Source: Adiantum capillus-veneris
Taxonomy: Eukaryota > Streptophyta > Polypodiopsida > Polypodiales > Pteridaceae
Direction: 5' to 3'
NCBI GenBank assembly: GCA_014529385.2
Contig: CM043966.1
Span: 142,329,211-142,393,210, forward strand
Length of the DNA: 64,000 nucleotides
Position numbers and translations under genes: made by a program
In this document: in pieces, positions 22,640 to 34,548 of the stretch
Layout of the letters: every line of letters begins with the position of its first letter
How positions within the stretch are numbered: position 1 is the first letter of the stretch
Notes under the pieces: generated by a model
What the model saw: the letters and a program-made list of their open reading frames with translations, nothing else
The model's database searches: none
Told to the model about the DNA's origin: nothing

Positions 22640-24094
22640 ATCCCCCTTCAAGCCCGAACTAGACAAGCCCTCTCATGATACATTGAGTTTTTGGTGTACT
22701 TGTCCCTTGTGAGTTTTATGTTCTCTCACAACCAAGGATTTTTGGTGTATCCATAACCTTGTGCAATGATAGTAAACCCCCCCTTGAACAGATAGGGTGT
22801 AGGTCAAAAAGTTAGCTACCAATAAATGGAGTTTTTGGTTCACTGCCAAACCTTGGGTTTAAGGTGTACCCAATAACCTCATGAGAAGCAAGACAAAAAA
22901 GGACCGAGAACAAATGTTTTTGGGAGGTCTTACCACTTATGTGTGGTAGTGTCTAAGCCGTACAAGTTTTTATCATGGCATGACTGACAACAGATAAAGT
23001 AGAAGAGGCTTTGACTAATAAGGTGTTTAATTGTTTTGATAGCAAACAAAAGCTGACAAATCTCTAAGTGACAACATAAAGACAAACTGGTACTAGAGAA
23101 CATCATTCTTTGATATTGCTTCAACAAATTCAAATAGAAACAGACAACTTCCATGATGCACGGTCCATCTACACATTATAATCCACTTCATCCTAGCCAC
23201 AACTTGATTGTACTGGCCAGCCACCAGCAAGCATATGCAACCTATCAAAATAGTGCTCCACCACAACCTCGACTATGAAGAGTGTATCAACTGATTCTTC
23301 CAAAACATTTTCTTCATACCGTTTGGCAAATATCGATACCCACGTGAGTCACACAAACCTAAAGTAGGGGAGATTTTATTTATTTGCTTGGATTCTGTTG
23401 GCATGATTGCATTGCAAGGCAACTCATCTATAAAAGCAACTACAAATTTTGGGCATGCTACACAGGGATAAGGCCGAGCATGAATCAGCTCTTGCTTAAG
23501 GCCAAGAGATCAAAATAGGTGAGTTCCCTTCACAAATAGTATCAAAAGGTTTGAAAGAAATATGGCAGATTCTCTGTAGACAACGTCGACAAGGAGAAGA
23601 ACCGCTTTCATTTTTGTGGCCAATAGCGCCACAATTGGAGTTAGTCCTCATAGTGTTGAAAACTCATATCAAGCCAGGTTGATTTTGCAAAACTTGATTG
23701 TGATTGGTTTTGAGCAAGTCGATGATTTCTTCTTCTCCTCTATAAACAACTTCTCCCTGCACAGAGCCTTTGGAACACGAGCCTTTGAGGTGTAGTACAA
23801 AGCTCCTTTGTATGAATAACCCCTTGAGTTGGGAAAATAAGGTGGTCACCTTTAAAAATAGTGTGAAATCACAAACAAAAGCCCTCTGCAAGAGCGACCT
23901 AAAAATTTTTGCCTTGTCAATTTCCCTATAGCTAGAGATGAAGGCAAAATGGGGGGTAGTTACTACGGCAAGGGCTGATTTTCAAGCCATGTGACCATTA
24001 TGATGCAGATGTTGCTTGTGTTGCAGGTCGACGATATTCCTCTCTCCTCTGCAAGCGGTGGTTCTTGCGAGTCTCTTCGAGCACATGCCCTCAT

Positions 24095-24107
24095 GGCTCT
24101 GATACCA
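24095..24107 (-). promoter_or_regulatory. Primer-binding site, initiator tRNA-Met type (minus strand)
   Basis: Minus strand reads TGGTATCAGAGCC, an exact match to the usual plant initiator tRNA-Met primer site, one base after the LTR end. From 24389 to 25190 I see no supported gene. Confidence 0.9.
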
Positions 24108-24108
24108 T

Positions 24109-24182
24109 TGCTAGGCTTTGAGCTATGGTAGATGCCACCGGCTGTAGGTCACAACGAGAGAGAAGAGTTGCAGAAGAGATTG

Positions 24183-24224
<42 letters not shown>

Positions 24225-24388
24225 TTGACACAGCAAGCCAAAAACACGCTATCCTTAATTATATTTCCTTTGTAAAAACTTACAATATATAGCAAAAGTT
24301 GTGCCATGAAAACTGCTTCTCTTAACTGCATGTCGGGGAAGATGTTCCCATGGGCTGATGCCACTAAACGCGGACTTGAAACCTAACA
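24109..24388 (-). repeat. 5' LTR of the small minus element
   Basis: Matches 22335-22639. It contains (GA)n at 24185-24221. Plus-strand sequence just below it, GGCTCTGATACCA (24095-24107), is the complement of the primer site. Confidence 0.8.
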
Positions 24389-25198
24389 TTGCACCCCCAA
24401 GAAACTTTGTCACATAGGAGCAAAACCATGTCAAAGCATGGATTTATAGCACACGCCGACCAATGAATATGAAGACAAGGGCCTCCCCTTCACAATTGAA
24501 CATCACAAACCCACAACTTCAACATCAATTCCACAATTCATAGATACATGCCCTCCTAATCTGTTTGCACACAATTTGCCACTAGGCTACCATATCCATA
24601 ACCCTATAGAGAACTAGTCGTAACTTGAAGAGAACAACTCCAATTGGGGCACTTTAAAGCTTGAGAGAAATCTTGAAAAATGATTGGCAAGAAAGCTGAA
24701 GATGACCAAAATTTAATGTACATACTGCTACATGCAGAATTGACGTGAACAGAGAGCTATCCCGGTACAACTACACGTAGAGAATGCAAGGCAATGGCAA
24801 AACTTGCAAAATAAACCATCAAGGAGGCACAACGAGCTCAAAACTACAATTTTTTGGAGTTTTCATGAACGTTTTTAAGTTTGTACATGAGTTTTAGTTA
24901 TATACAAGTCTCCCTTTAAAAAACTCACTCACTGGCACTAATAGTAGCCCTTTTGTTGGTGCTATACTAGTGACTTGCCCTGCATGTACATGTGCTTGCT
25001 AAAGCAAGCTGAAAACAACACAAAAAATCCACACACACTTTTGACATCAGGCGTCCTGTCCGTATGTACAAATTTACAAAAGATGGGGTGTCATAAATGC
25101 GTCCAACATAGTTTCCCACACCCAGCCTACTAGATCATTCATGATCAGCTGTAGCATCATCAATATCCAAGAGGTAAGCTCTCCATCTCGCATAACTT

Positions 25199-25698
25199 GT
25201 GCTAACTGCAAATCAAGAGCATCAAGTGAGAGGGCTACGAAATGCCATCACTGTTGTCGACCAAAGCACACAATCAATGAATGCCAGCAACGAAGGTAAC
25301 AAAGAGGCAGAAATCATCTACATCGACGTCCAACACGAGGAGGTCATCCATATCAAGGGAGAAAAAAGATCGATAAGGCCTCTCTTTCCTAAGGAATCTG
25401 CAAGTAAAGGTATAGCCTCTGCTCCTAAGTGGCTAAAAGGGGCTGCTTGAGCCAAAGGAAAGAAAGGGCTAGGCTAGTCCTGAAACACATGACCCCAAAG
25501 GATGAAGCACCTGGCCACACGAGTAGTTCCACTTTGAGAAGCAGAGTCGTGCCTGATTTGCCAAAAAGAAGGTCATCCAAGGCGAAGCGGTGGAAGGTCG
25601 CCTATCGATTCGCGCGACGCATGCAAGTGCTGTCAGTCCACTTTGACAACCCCAAAGTAGAAGTGGTAAGAAGGTTTCCATTCCCTAAGGAGGAGTAG
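25199..25698 (+). other. Two short overlapping open stretches, unrecognised
   Basis: Frames 25199-25447 (83 codons) and 25429-25695 (89 codons) overlap in different frames. The first holds EAEIIYIDVQHEEVIHIKGE and the second is Arg/Lys-rich (PKRRSSKAKRWK). Neither resembles a family I know. They could be one element frame split by a frameshift, or chance. Confidence 0.25.
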
Positions 25699-26069
25699 TT
25701 TGTCTACTATTCTATAGCTTCATTCCAAAAGTCCATTTTCTTTGTTCCACGCTCAAGCTATTTTTGAGCCGTTGCTCACATAGCATTAGAATGATTTTAT
25801 AAAATGCATCATTGATTTTATACATACTGACTATTTCCTCTCAATCTTTATATGATGATGACTCATTCAAAACATTGAAGCCTTCAAGAAGTGTGTCTTG
25901 AATGAGTTTGTCTTGTTTGAGTTGCTTGATTCGATCATACATAGCAATTACATCACCATCTTTTGCACTCTTTGACAATAACTGTCCTCACTACTTTGAA
26001 GGGCGGGTAGAGGGTCTTCCTCCTCTCCGTGTGCAGCTCATCTTGAAGAAACTGTCCACCCACCACAGG

Positions 26070-26288
26070 TGAGACCCAGTGGACTAGAGATGAGTCACAG
26101 CTAAATGGAGTGGAGTTCATGCAACGCGCCGACTATGGTAATTACTTGCAGTTGCTGCTAGCTAAAATGCTAGGAGTAGTCAAATGCATCTCCATCACTC
26201 CATACCTGCTGAGCGACAAAGGGAAAGTGGAGCCTATGAAGGACGATGATCTCCTGTGGATGTGCCGAATGTCAACACCGGCATGGTA
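26070..26288 (+). pseudogene. Coding-like fragment, unknown family
   Basis: A frame gives QWTRDESQLNGVEFMQRADY then NYLQLLLAKMLGVVKC and KVEPMKDDDLLWMCRMS before a stop. Composition and codon usage look protein-like and differ from the surrounding AT-rich DNA. Upstream, another frame gives VEGLPPLRVQLILKKL. The CAG/GTGAG at 26065 could be an old splice donor. No family is recognised. 25700-26060 and 26290-26750 hold nothing I can support. Confidence 0.3.
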
Positions 26289-26751
26289 AGAGTGTAAGTA
26301 AGTACTCTACACTCTGTGCATCATGGATAACGGACCAACCGCCTTTCTGTTTAGGTTTCTGCAACACATGCATGTGAATATTTATGTAGATAGAAAAAAT
26401 CTTCTATCAACAGAAGATTGTGTATCTGTTTGGTGTTGTGGTGCTAGGAGAAATCCTTAGCTCCCCAAACCCTATTATTATCCCCATGTTGGATTACCAC
26501 AATCTTTCAATTTTTCAATTTTTATCCTGTTTTAAGAAAGCCGCTATGAGCCACTGATGTAAGTTGTGATATAAAAAAAATTAAGGTTTGTAATTTCTTG
26601 CTCATAGATTTACTACCATGGCAAGTGTCTCTTTTCCCACATTTAGTGGAAAAAGGGAGAAGATATCACCACCGATTTTTTGGATGACTTTGACATCGCT
26701 TGTGTGGTTTCCAACAAGGATGACAATGCCTCACGGCTACAAATTTTTCCT

Positions 26752-27977
26752 CTCATTAGAAAATTTCGTAGGTCATTTGGAGGGCCTTGTAAGAAATTGT
26801 ATTTCTCTCTCTAGAAACTTGTTATAAAATGCACTTGCACCTTGTGAGTACGTCCAAAAGGACAACCAGACACTCTAAAAAGTAGATTTATATTCCCAAT
26901 CGTCTTTGAAAACGGTCACTTTTTTATTTAGTGCGAGCGTCTTTTTCAGAGGCAGGTGCGGCGCATTCAATGCAGCTTACGTCATCACTAAAAGTTGAAA
27001 AGTCACAAACTGTCAAATAGTGATAGATTTTGAGGCTTTTGACACCACCAATGCGTCCGGAACGCCAAAATACCCTAAAAACAAATGTCTACTTGCCTCA
27101 TTCCGACAACCGGAGAGGCAAAAAATGTCAAAAAACCCCAAAAAATGGACTTTTTACTTAAGGCGCGCGAGGAGGCATTTCTAAATTCTAGAATGCCTCT
27201 CTGCGCGCCGTTAGTACAAATCTTCTTTTAGTGATTTTTGGACACTTATCTTTCCAGAAAGCCCCTTTTTAGAGGTTTTTGGACATTTTCCTCTCAAAAA
27301 GCTCCCTAAAAAGAGGAAAAAGGGGCTTTTTACTAACGGCGCGCGAGGAGGCATTCCAAAATTCTAGATTGCCCCTCTGCGCGTCGTTAGTATAAAGGTC
27401 CTTTTAGTGATTTTTGGACACTTATCTTTCCAGAAAGCCCCTTTTTAGAGGTTTTTGGACATTTTCATCTCAAAAAGCTCCCTAAAAAGAGGAAAAAGGG
27501 GCTTTTTACTAACGGCGCGCGAGGAGGCATTACAAAATTTTGGAATGGCCCCTCGCGCACCGTTAGTAAAATATTCCTTTAGGGCTTTTTGACATTTTTT
27601 TGCCTCTTTGGATGTCTGAGCGAGGCAATTGGACATTCATTTCTAGGAGATATGTGCGTTCCGGACGCATTGACAATATCAGAAGTTTCAAAATCTTCCA
27701 CCACTTGATTGTTTTGTGACTTTTTGAGTTCTAGTGATGACTTAGCCCGTATCAAATGCACCGCATCTACCTTCTGAAAAAGGTGCTCGCATTAAATGAA
27801 AGAGAGTGCTCGTCTTCAAGGACCACTAGATTATTAAATGAGGAGAGGGACACCTTTTATATTTTTGTTAATATCAATCTATTTTTCTACGTAACGTAGG
27901 CTCTTCTCTCATTGGAGGAGCTTATTTTCCTCTCTCTTCCAAAAGGCCCTCCAAAAGACCTCCGAAATCTCCTAATG
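26752..27977. mobile_element. Foldback-type element with long inverted repeats
   Basis: The left 390 bp (26752-27140) and the reverse complement of the right 390 bp (27585-27977) align along their length at about three quarters identity. Outer ends read TCATTAGAAAATTTCG and TCATTAGGAGATTTCG, followed in both by AGGTC.TTTGGAGGGCC. Inner shared words include AATGCGTCCGGAACGC and GAGGCAAAAAAATGTC. The centre holds tandem units of about 176 bp, each with its own hairpin. There is no open frame of note and no clear target duplication. Long inverted repeats with internal hairpins fit foldback or Mutator-like non-autonomous elements. Confidence 0.8.
27157..27568. repeat. Three tandem hairpins inside the foldback element
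   Basis: Hairpins at about 27157-27214, 27332-27391 and 27509-27568. Each has a left arm containing CTAACGGCGCGCGAGGAGGC or a close variant, an AT-rich loop AAAATTCTAGA, and a right arm ending GCGCGCCGTTAGT or close. They sit in direct tandem units of about 176 bp with the shared spacer GTGATTTTTGGACACTTATC. Confidence 0.85.
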
Positions 27978-28958
27978 ATTGATGAAAGTAGAGGCCAAGT
28001 CTTGGTACAATGCTTTTCCCCAAGCTAGCAAGAATGCATGGATGTACTACATGTTGCCTTTGTGAAGAGTTTTGGTGGAGGCAAAACCTCATAAAAGTTA
28101 TGGCAGTTGTTGAGAGACTTAAAGTAGGGAGGTCTGCTAGAGTATGCCACTTACGAATCCAAGTTTGTGGATTTGTGGGACCGATGGGTTGCCTTGTTGG
28201 ATGAAGGTGAAGGAGCACCTAATTTCCTAAAGAAGGACCATTTCACTGCTGACCTGTGGTTGCTGCTTAAAGAGAAGGTAAAGGGGAGATTCCCTGCAAC
28301 GTATGAGTTGGCAGTGGAAGTAGCCCGCCTTAAAGACAAGAAGCTGCGCATGCAAGAAAGAGTCAATGAGTCAGAGGAATCAATCTCAGTCCGACTAACC
28401 CCAGTGAGGACTGCAATAGCCGCTCAGAGAGCCCAACGACAAGAGGCATCAAAAGAGCAACAAGACCTGTTGAGTCACATCATTACTCATCTTGAAAGTT
28501 TATTCATGCATCTAGTACAGCAAGGGCACGCACCTGTCAGAATTCCAGAGCAAGGGAGAGGACAACGAAGGCAAAACCAATAATACCATTGCTATAATTG
28601 TGGGGAGGACAGCCATGGCATGTTTTACTGTCCACATTCGAGAAGGCAGAACTTCAATAGAGGAGGAAGACAGAATCAGATCTCCCCACCAAGGGCAAGA
28701 CCACCACCACCCAGGAAACCAGGGTCGATTCCACCAGTCCAAATCCTTTGACCACTTGTACAACCACCACCACCACCACCACAACCTCTTATTCCACCGC
28801 TACCTCCATCACCTGCTGGAAACCAAGCAGTGAGTGTCATTAGCCTGGAAGCTAAAGGAAAGGCAAAAGTAGAAGAACCGGTCCGAGAGAAGAACAAAGA
28901 AAAAGGAAAGGTAGAAGAAGTGGATGCCATGGGAGTGAAGCATTCCAGGCATGAATAA
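27978..28958 (+). pseudogene. Gag region of a Ty3-type element
   Basis: Starts exactly where the foldback element ends, so its 5' part is missing. It gives EAKSWYNAFPQASKNAWMYY in one frame, then the open stretch 28167-28580 with WVALLDEGEGAPNFLKKDHF and an Arg/Gln-rich tail. A zinc knuckle C-x2-C-x4-H-x4-C (CYNCGEDSHGMFYC) lies at 28590-28631, just after a stop at 28581. A Pro-rich link and a Lys/Glu-rich link follow, with stops including TAA at 28956. All are in the same frame as the protease that follows, so gag and protease were once one frame. Confidence 0.75.
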
Positions 28959-28979
28959 GCCTCTCAAAGGGAGGAGAAG

Positions 28980-29882
28980 ATGAAAGGAAAACGCGAGTCT
29001 AGCAAGCAGGCATCTAAGCCTCAACAAAAGATCGACATTGTGGATTTTTCACTGGGTGAGTATGCTAAACTATATGACCTAGTTCAGGATGTGATGCAGG
29101 TTCCAAAGATAACTTGGCCCCAATTACTCCATCTTGCACCAAGGATGAGGAGACAATGGACGAAGATGGTAAGTAGAAGAAAATCAAGACAAAGGATAGC
29201 TGCAGCTATCTTTGGGAGGAATCTTGGCAATATCCTACCCATCATGGATGCCCACATCAAGGGGCAACGTATCTTAAACGTCTACATAGATGGTGGCGCA
29301 CAGATATGTATCATGAGTGAGAAAATGATGCACCATCTAGGCCTAAAGGTAACTAGGCCGGCACCCTGTCGAGCTAAAATGGAAAATAACGTCAGAGTGA
29401 GGTGCGTAGGCATTGTGAATGCAGCCAAAGTAAAGGCATTCAACATAGAAGTGGAGGTAGACATTTTTGTCATGCCACACAAAGGGGAGGGCTACCCTAT
29501 CATTCTTGGAAGACCCTGGCTCATGGATATGGAGTCTAAGCAAGACTGGAGTACCAAAATGATTCAAGTGAAGGATGCTAAAGGGAAGTCCATATTCTAT
29601 GACATGAAGACTGGGAAGAAACACAACATGATCTTGGAGGCATTGGAAGATGAGTCCACTAGTGGCTCTTCGACCACCTCAAGAGAAGAGACAACAACAA
29701 CTGAAGAGAGCGACAGTAGCATTGAAGTAATGAGGGTCATCCTCAAAGACCTAAAAAGATTGACACGATCTAAAATGCCACTAGAGAGCCAAGAGGGACC
29801 ATCAGGTATGCAACCCCTAGTGGATACAAGTAAGTTACATCGGATGCTCTCCAGTGAGTTAAATGGTGAAGAGAGGAAATAA
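28980..29882 (+). CDS. Ty3-type aspartic protease region
   Basis: A 300-codon open stretch continuing the gag frame. LNVYIDGGAQICIMSEKMM carries the protease Asp in the D-G-G-A form common in Ty3 elements of plants. PIILGRPWLMDM is the conserved C-terminal ILGRPWL motif, at about residues 170-185. A Ser/Thr/Glu-rich tail precedes the stop at 29880. The enzyme would cut the element polyprotein. It is open here but isolated by stops, so it is a fragment of a dead element rather than an independent gene. Confidence 0.75.
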   Translation: MKGKRESSKQASKPQQKIDIVDFSLGEYAKLYDLVQDVMQVPKITWPQLLHLAPRMRRQWTKMVSRRKSRQRIAAAIFGRNLGNILPIMDAHIKGQRILNVYIDGGAQICIMSEKMMHHLGLKVTRPAPCRAKMENNVRVRCVGIVNAAKVKAFNIEVEVDIFVMPHKGEGYPIILGRPWLMDMESKQDWSTKMIQVKDAKGKSIFYDMKTGKKHNMILEALEDESTSGSSTTSREETTTTEESDSSIEVMRVILKDLKRLTRSKMPLESQEGPSGMQPLVDTSKLHRMLSSELNGEERK

Positions 29883-29912
29883 TATGTCTCTATCCTAGGC
29901 AACGTCACGACA

Positions 29913-30694
29913 TTGTTCATTGATGGTGGTCATGACAAGATCATAGGCATCACAGTGGTACAACATCACATAAGACTCAAGGAAGGAAGTAAGCCCGTAG
30001 TGCAAAAGCTCAAAAGGCTTGGGGTAATTCAACAAGAAGCATTGCTCAAAGAGGTGAGGAGTTTGCTACAGGCAGGTTTCATTTACCCCGTCAAAGACTC
30101 AGAGTGGGTCTCTCCAGTGGTAGTCACACCAAAGAAGAATGGTAAGTGGAGAGTTTGTGTAGACTACAAACCTCTCAATGCAGCAAGAAAGAGGGATCAT
30201 TTTCCCCTCCCATTCCAAGATGAAATTCTCAATGAGATAGCAAGTCATGAGCACTACACAGTATGTGATGGCTACTCAGGCTACTTTCAAATTAGCTTTG
30301 CAGAAGAAGACAAAAAAAACACAACTTTCATAACACCATGGGGATGTTTTGCTTTTTGGCCTCACCAACGCTCCGGACACATTCCAATGCTATGTAACTT
30401 TTGTCTTCCAGCCATACTTTGGTAAGTCAATACGAGTTTTCATAGATGATTTTTGCATCTACAGTTCTCACTCCCTCCATTTGAGCAAGGTCTATGATGT
30501 TCTGGCTAGGTTGCAAGCCTTTGGTGGCCAGCTTAATGTGGATAAGTGTCACATTGGTGAAAGCAAGGTCACTCTTCTTGGATATGCAATTTCAGCAAAG
30601 GGTCTTGAGGTTGACCCTAGCAAGATTCAAGCTTTGGTATCTTTGTCATCACCCACCACATCTAATTAACTGGTTTCTTTCCTTTAGAAGGTAA
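29913..30694 (+). pseudogene. Ty3-type reverse transcriptase
   Basis: First part 29913-30345 shows LLQAGFIYPVKDSEWVSPVV, PKKNGKWRVCVDYKPLN and YTVCDGYSGYFQI, the last carrying the first catalytic Asp. Near 30345 a small deletion removes part of the block before FGLTNAPDTFQCYV and shifts the frame. The second part shows VFIDDFCIYS, the F-x-D-D active site, at about 30435-30465, then LGYAISAKGLEVDPSKI. The order of blocks is complete apart from the deletion. It cannot make a full enzyme. Confidence 0.85.
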
Positions 30695-30699
30695 GGTAT

Positions 30700-31736
30700 T
30701 TGAGCAGGTTCATTCACTTTCTCTCTCAGGTGGTTCTCCCTCTACAACAAGTCACCCATAAAGATGTCTTCCTATGGAGTGAAGAAAATGAGCAACAGTT
30801 TACCGAAGTGAAACAGATCCTGGCTACACTTCCCACCATTGCACCCCCTAAATGGGACGATCCATCTTATATCAACCCCAGTGTAGGAAGTGATAAACTT
30901 GGAGTCGTGCTAATGCAAAAGGACCCCCAAACCTCTTTCATGTGTCCTATCTACTTCACAAGTTGTGTTATGAGCCCATCAAAAAAAAGGATTCATCACA
31001 GTAGAGCACATGGTGCTTGCACTAATGTTTTCCATACAAAGTTCTGCTCTTATCTATTGCCTAGACCCTTTGTAATTCTGACAATGGAAGAGGTCTTTCC
31101 GTATGTGATGCAACACATGAATGTCTCATCTAGAATCTCTAAGTGGCTTGTTAGATTACAAGAGTTTGATTACACCATGCAGGTAGAAAACTCCACCAGA
31201 GATAGTCTAGCAGGTATTCTTACTCATTGTCACTACTATGAGAAGAAGCTAAAGGTCAACATGGAAGGTAAAGAAGTGATACCAATGGTAGAAATTTTGA
31301 AGCTAGAAAGATCTCATTCTCTTTTCTTTGATGGGGCATACAAAAGAATAGTGGACCAGTCTGCAACAACTGGCGTCATCATTTTCAATGAGCAAAAGGA
31401 AAAGGTATTTTCTATTGGGTAGCTGTTACACTCCCACTCCCACAATGAAGCAGAGTAAGCGGCTTTAATCTTGGATTAGAACAATGTGTCTTGCAAGGGA
31501 TTCAACGCCTTGGCGATGCCATGCTTTTGATAAAGCAGATAAATGGCACTTGGATTTGTAAAAATCAGGTTTTACTTGGCCAATTACACCAAGTTAAGGA
31601 TTTTTTAAGTAAGTTTGAAGCAAAGCAGTTATTTCATGTCGTTAGAGTAGAAAGAAGCAGATGCTCTAACCAAGGAGAGAATACAAGATGTTCCCATAGG
31701 AGCAATCAAACTAAAACTAACCCTCTTTCAATGTAG
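30700..31736 (+). pseudogene. RNase H region with second RNase H-like domain
   Basis: Open stretch 30700-31419 carries the RT-linked RNase H: FLWSEENEQQFTEVKQIL, then INPSVGSDKLGVVLMQ, where the usual first DAS is replaced by PSV. It goes on through CPIYFTSCVMSPSK and WLVRLQEFDYTMQVE. A second domain begins SHSLFFDGAYKR near 31312, with ATTGVIIFNEQKEKVF, a stop at 31420, HNEAE, and ADALTKERIQDVPIGAI near 31660-31700. A second RNase H of this kind is the mark of the Tat branch of Ty3 elements. Several stops and shifts break it. Confidence 0.7.
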
Positions 31737-31743
31737 TGATGCT

Positions 31744-33079
31744 ATGCCTGATATCACCAGCTTCTTAGATACACAAGAGTGTCCTGAAGGGTACACCAAG
31801 GGCCAAAAACAATGGCTTGTCCAAAAGGCAACAAGATACCGCCTTGTAAACAGCAACTTATATTGCAAGGGCAAAGACCAGATTCTCATACGAGTGCCAA
31901 TCTCCAGTGAAATCACGGAGGTAATTTCAAGTTTCCATGATGGTGTCTACGGTGGCCATTTTGCTCTAGATATTACCAATAGGCAGATTCTACAGGCAAG
32001 ATTCTCTTGGCCTAGTCTGAACAGGGATGTGCATCATTGGTGTAAAACCTGCAAAGCTTGTCAAGTGTCCAGTGATCGTACAGTAACCTATGAGCCACAG
32101 ACTCCTATCATCTCATATGGTCGTTTGAGAAGTGGGAAATAGATGCAATTGGTCCTTTACCAAGGGCCCAATCAGGTAAACTATACATTCTAGTTGGGTA
32201 GACTACATGACCCGATGGGTGGAAGCACCAACCACCACCACCACCCGCATTACAACCCAAGAAGTGGTGAAGTTCATATTTGAGCACATTTGTTGCTGTT
32301 TTGGCACACCTTTGGAAATCATATCTAATAGAGGGCCAGGATTCAGAGGCGATTTGGTGGGAAAACTGATGAAAAATTTAGGCGTTGCCCACCGACATTC
32401 CACCCCATACTATCCACAATGCAATGGTCTAGTGGAAAAAGTAAACGACATGATCTGTAAACTCATCACAAAGCAGGTGAATAACCACACAAGTGATTGG
32501 GATAAGCATCGCATGGACGCTCTTTGGGTCTACCACATGACATTTTGAACATCACTAGGTTTCACCCCTTTCCATCTTGTATATGGAAAGGAGGCCATTC
32601 TACCCATCGAGGTACAGATAGCTAGCTTGCGAGTCATGGCTAACCAATTACAATTCCCAATTGCCCATCTTTGCAACCACATCCTGGATCTAGAAAGGCC
32701 TCAGCTACATAGGGAAGACGCGATCAATCACTATGCAGCACAAGAAGAGTGACGCCGACTCACATTCAATAAAGGTCTTAAGGAAAAGGGTCTGGAAAAA
32801 TGCATGTTAGTGTTGAGATATGACAACAGATTTGACACTAGGAAAGATAAGAAATTTCAACCCAGATGGGAAGGGCCATTCATTGTCAAACAGCACTACG
32901 CCAATGGCAGCTATAAACTGATGGAAGGTGATGGTCGAATCCACAAGACCAGAGTCAATGGATGGAGGCTCAAAAGGCACTTCTTAAGATTTGATCCAGA
33001 GTTCATGCTAGATATTCCAGAAGAGGAAGAACCCTCCAACTCCGCTACTAGAGAATCAAAAGCAGAGCTAGAAGCATGA
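31744..33079 (+). pseudogene. Ty3-type integrase
   Basis: The zinc region lies in 31744-32139, with HDGVYGGHFALDITNRQIL and CKTCKACQ giving the H and C pairs. The core follows in shifted frames, with DAIGPLP near 32132, then EAPTTTTTRITTQEVVKFIF. The second acidic position reads SNRGPGF near 32325, where related integrases have SDRGPGF, so the catalytic Asp is Asn. GLVEKVND near 32430 holds the Glu. The C-terminal part 32804-33076 keeps KKFQPRWEGPFIVKQHYANG, a typical DNA-binding tail with no chromodomain visible. Stops at 32140 and 32546 also kill it. Confidence 0.8.
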
Positions 33080-33091
33080 ATGCCTCTAGCC

Positions 33092-33102
33092 AGAAGGGAG
33101 GG
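33092..33102 (+). promoter_or_regulatory. Polypurine tract of the Ty3 element
   Basis: AGAAGGGAGGG lies just after the integrase stop, where the 3' LTR should start. The next bases are CTAATAACGG and no partner LTR is in the window, so the LTR start is uncertain. Confidence 0.55.
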
Positions 33103-33299
33103 CTAATAACGGCCAGTTTTTGAAACCGTGGCCGCAAGAACCAACCCCAATCGAGAAGGAGCATAATACAAGGAAAACGATTTTAAAAAAAAAATTGCAT
33201 GCACCAGCACCCCTTCCATGCTTGTAGGCGGTGGGCCGCCTCTCAATTTGGCCACACTCCTCCATTATCACTAGAGGACAAGTCCTCTCTCTCCTGCTC

Positions 33300-33575
33300 G
33301 GCTCCACCAACCCACTATTTCTCTCTCTCTCTCTGTTGCTCTTGTGTCACCAAGCCCAATGGGTGCATAAAATAAATTTTCTCTCTCAAGGGCCGCCATG
33401 CTTGGGACAAGAAGTCTCCCTCTCTCTCTCTTTCATTATTCACACACACTCTCACTACAGTATCTCCCCACCCCTCTCGTCCATACTCTATCTTTCTCCC
33501 TCTCGCGGGCTGCCATGCTTCTCCCTCTCTCTCCCCATCACACACTCTCATCCTCCTATCTCTCTCTCCCTCCCT

Positions 33576-33637
<62 letters not shown>

Positions 33638-33706
33638 CCCTACTCTCACTCTCTCACTCTCTCTCTCCCACCCCTTAATCCCCCATTACCATCTCTCACA
33701 CCTCAA

Positions 33707-33781
<75 letters not shown>

Positions 33782-33886
33782 ACCCTACTCTCACTACTCT
33801 CACTCTCTCTCTCACCACCCCTTAATCCCCCATTACCATCTCACACCTCAACTCCCTACTCCTCCATCCCTCTCTCCCCACCACTC

Positions 33887-33964
<78 letters not shown>

Positions 33965-34128
33965 CCATGTCCCCCTCACGCACGCACACACCCCTACACA
34001 CTCACTCTATTCCCCCTCATACACTCTCCCCCACACATCCCTCCCTGGCCTACTCTCACCCTCACGCTCCTCAATCCTGTTGACTTCCTCCCCTTAGTGT
34101 CAGCACAGGCAGTCATGAGCCGGACGAA

Positions 34129-34189
<61 letters not shown>

Positions 34190-34315
34190 CTACTCACACA
34201 CACACACGCACACCACACTACCCCTCACCCCTCACACTCCCTCTCCCCATCTCTCACTCTCACCCTCTCTGTATCTCTTTCCCCTCAGCCAGTCCGCAGG
34301 CAGCAGGGCGCAAAA

Positions 34316-34374
<59 letters not shown>

Positions 34375-34506
34375 CACACACACACACACACAGATGCACA
34401 CACACACCCACGCATTCACCCTCTCTCAACCCCTCGCCATTTCCCCCCCTCACTCACGCCATCGCCATCTTCCTCCCGTTCTTTGTTTGCCTGCACGTAA
34501 GCAGTA

Positions 34507-34548
<42 letters not shown>

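Larger units (their letters stand above)
22335..24388 (-). mobile_element. Small minus-oriented LTR element with initiator tRNA-Met primer site
   Basis: Two LTRs, 22335-22639 (3' LTR) and 24109-24388 (5' LTR), match along their length apart from GA-run length. Read on the minus strand they begin TGTTAGGTTTCAAG and end near CAAAGCCT.CA. The inside is only about 1.47 kb. Two weak minus-strand frames (23891-23664 and 23154-22930) have no motif I recognise. Flanking pentamers (CTGCC and TTGCA) do not match cleanly, so the target duplication is eroded or the ends are off by a base or two. Size and primer site suggest a copia-derived non-autonomous element. Confidence 0.75.

Noticed and set aside
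28512-28930. Trp- and Gly-rich minus-strand frames
   Set aside because: Antisense shadow of the Pro-rich gag linker.
33231-34546. Two long plus-strand open frames (288 and 382 codons) rich in Ser and Leu
   Set aside because: They are created by CT and CA microsatellites, which lack stops in several frames. There is no complex sequence between the tracts that resembles a protein.
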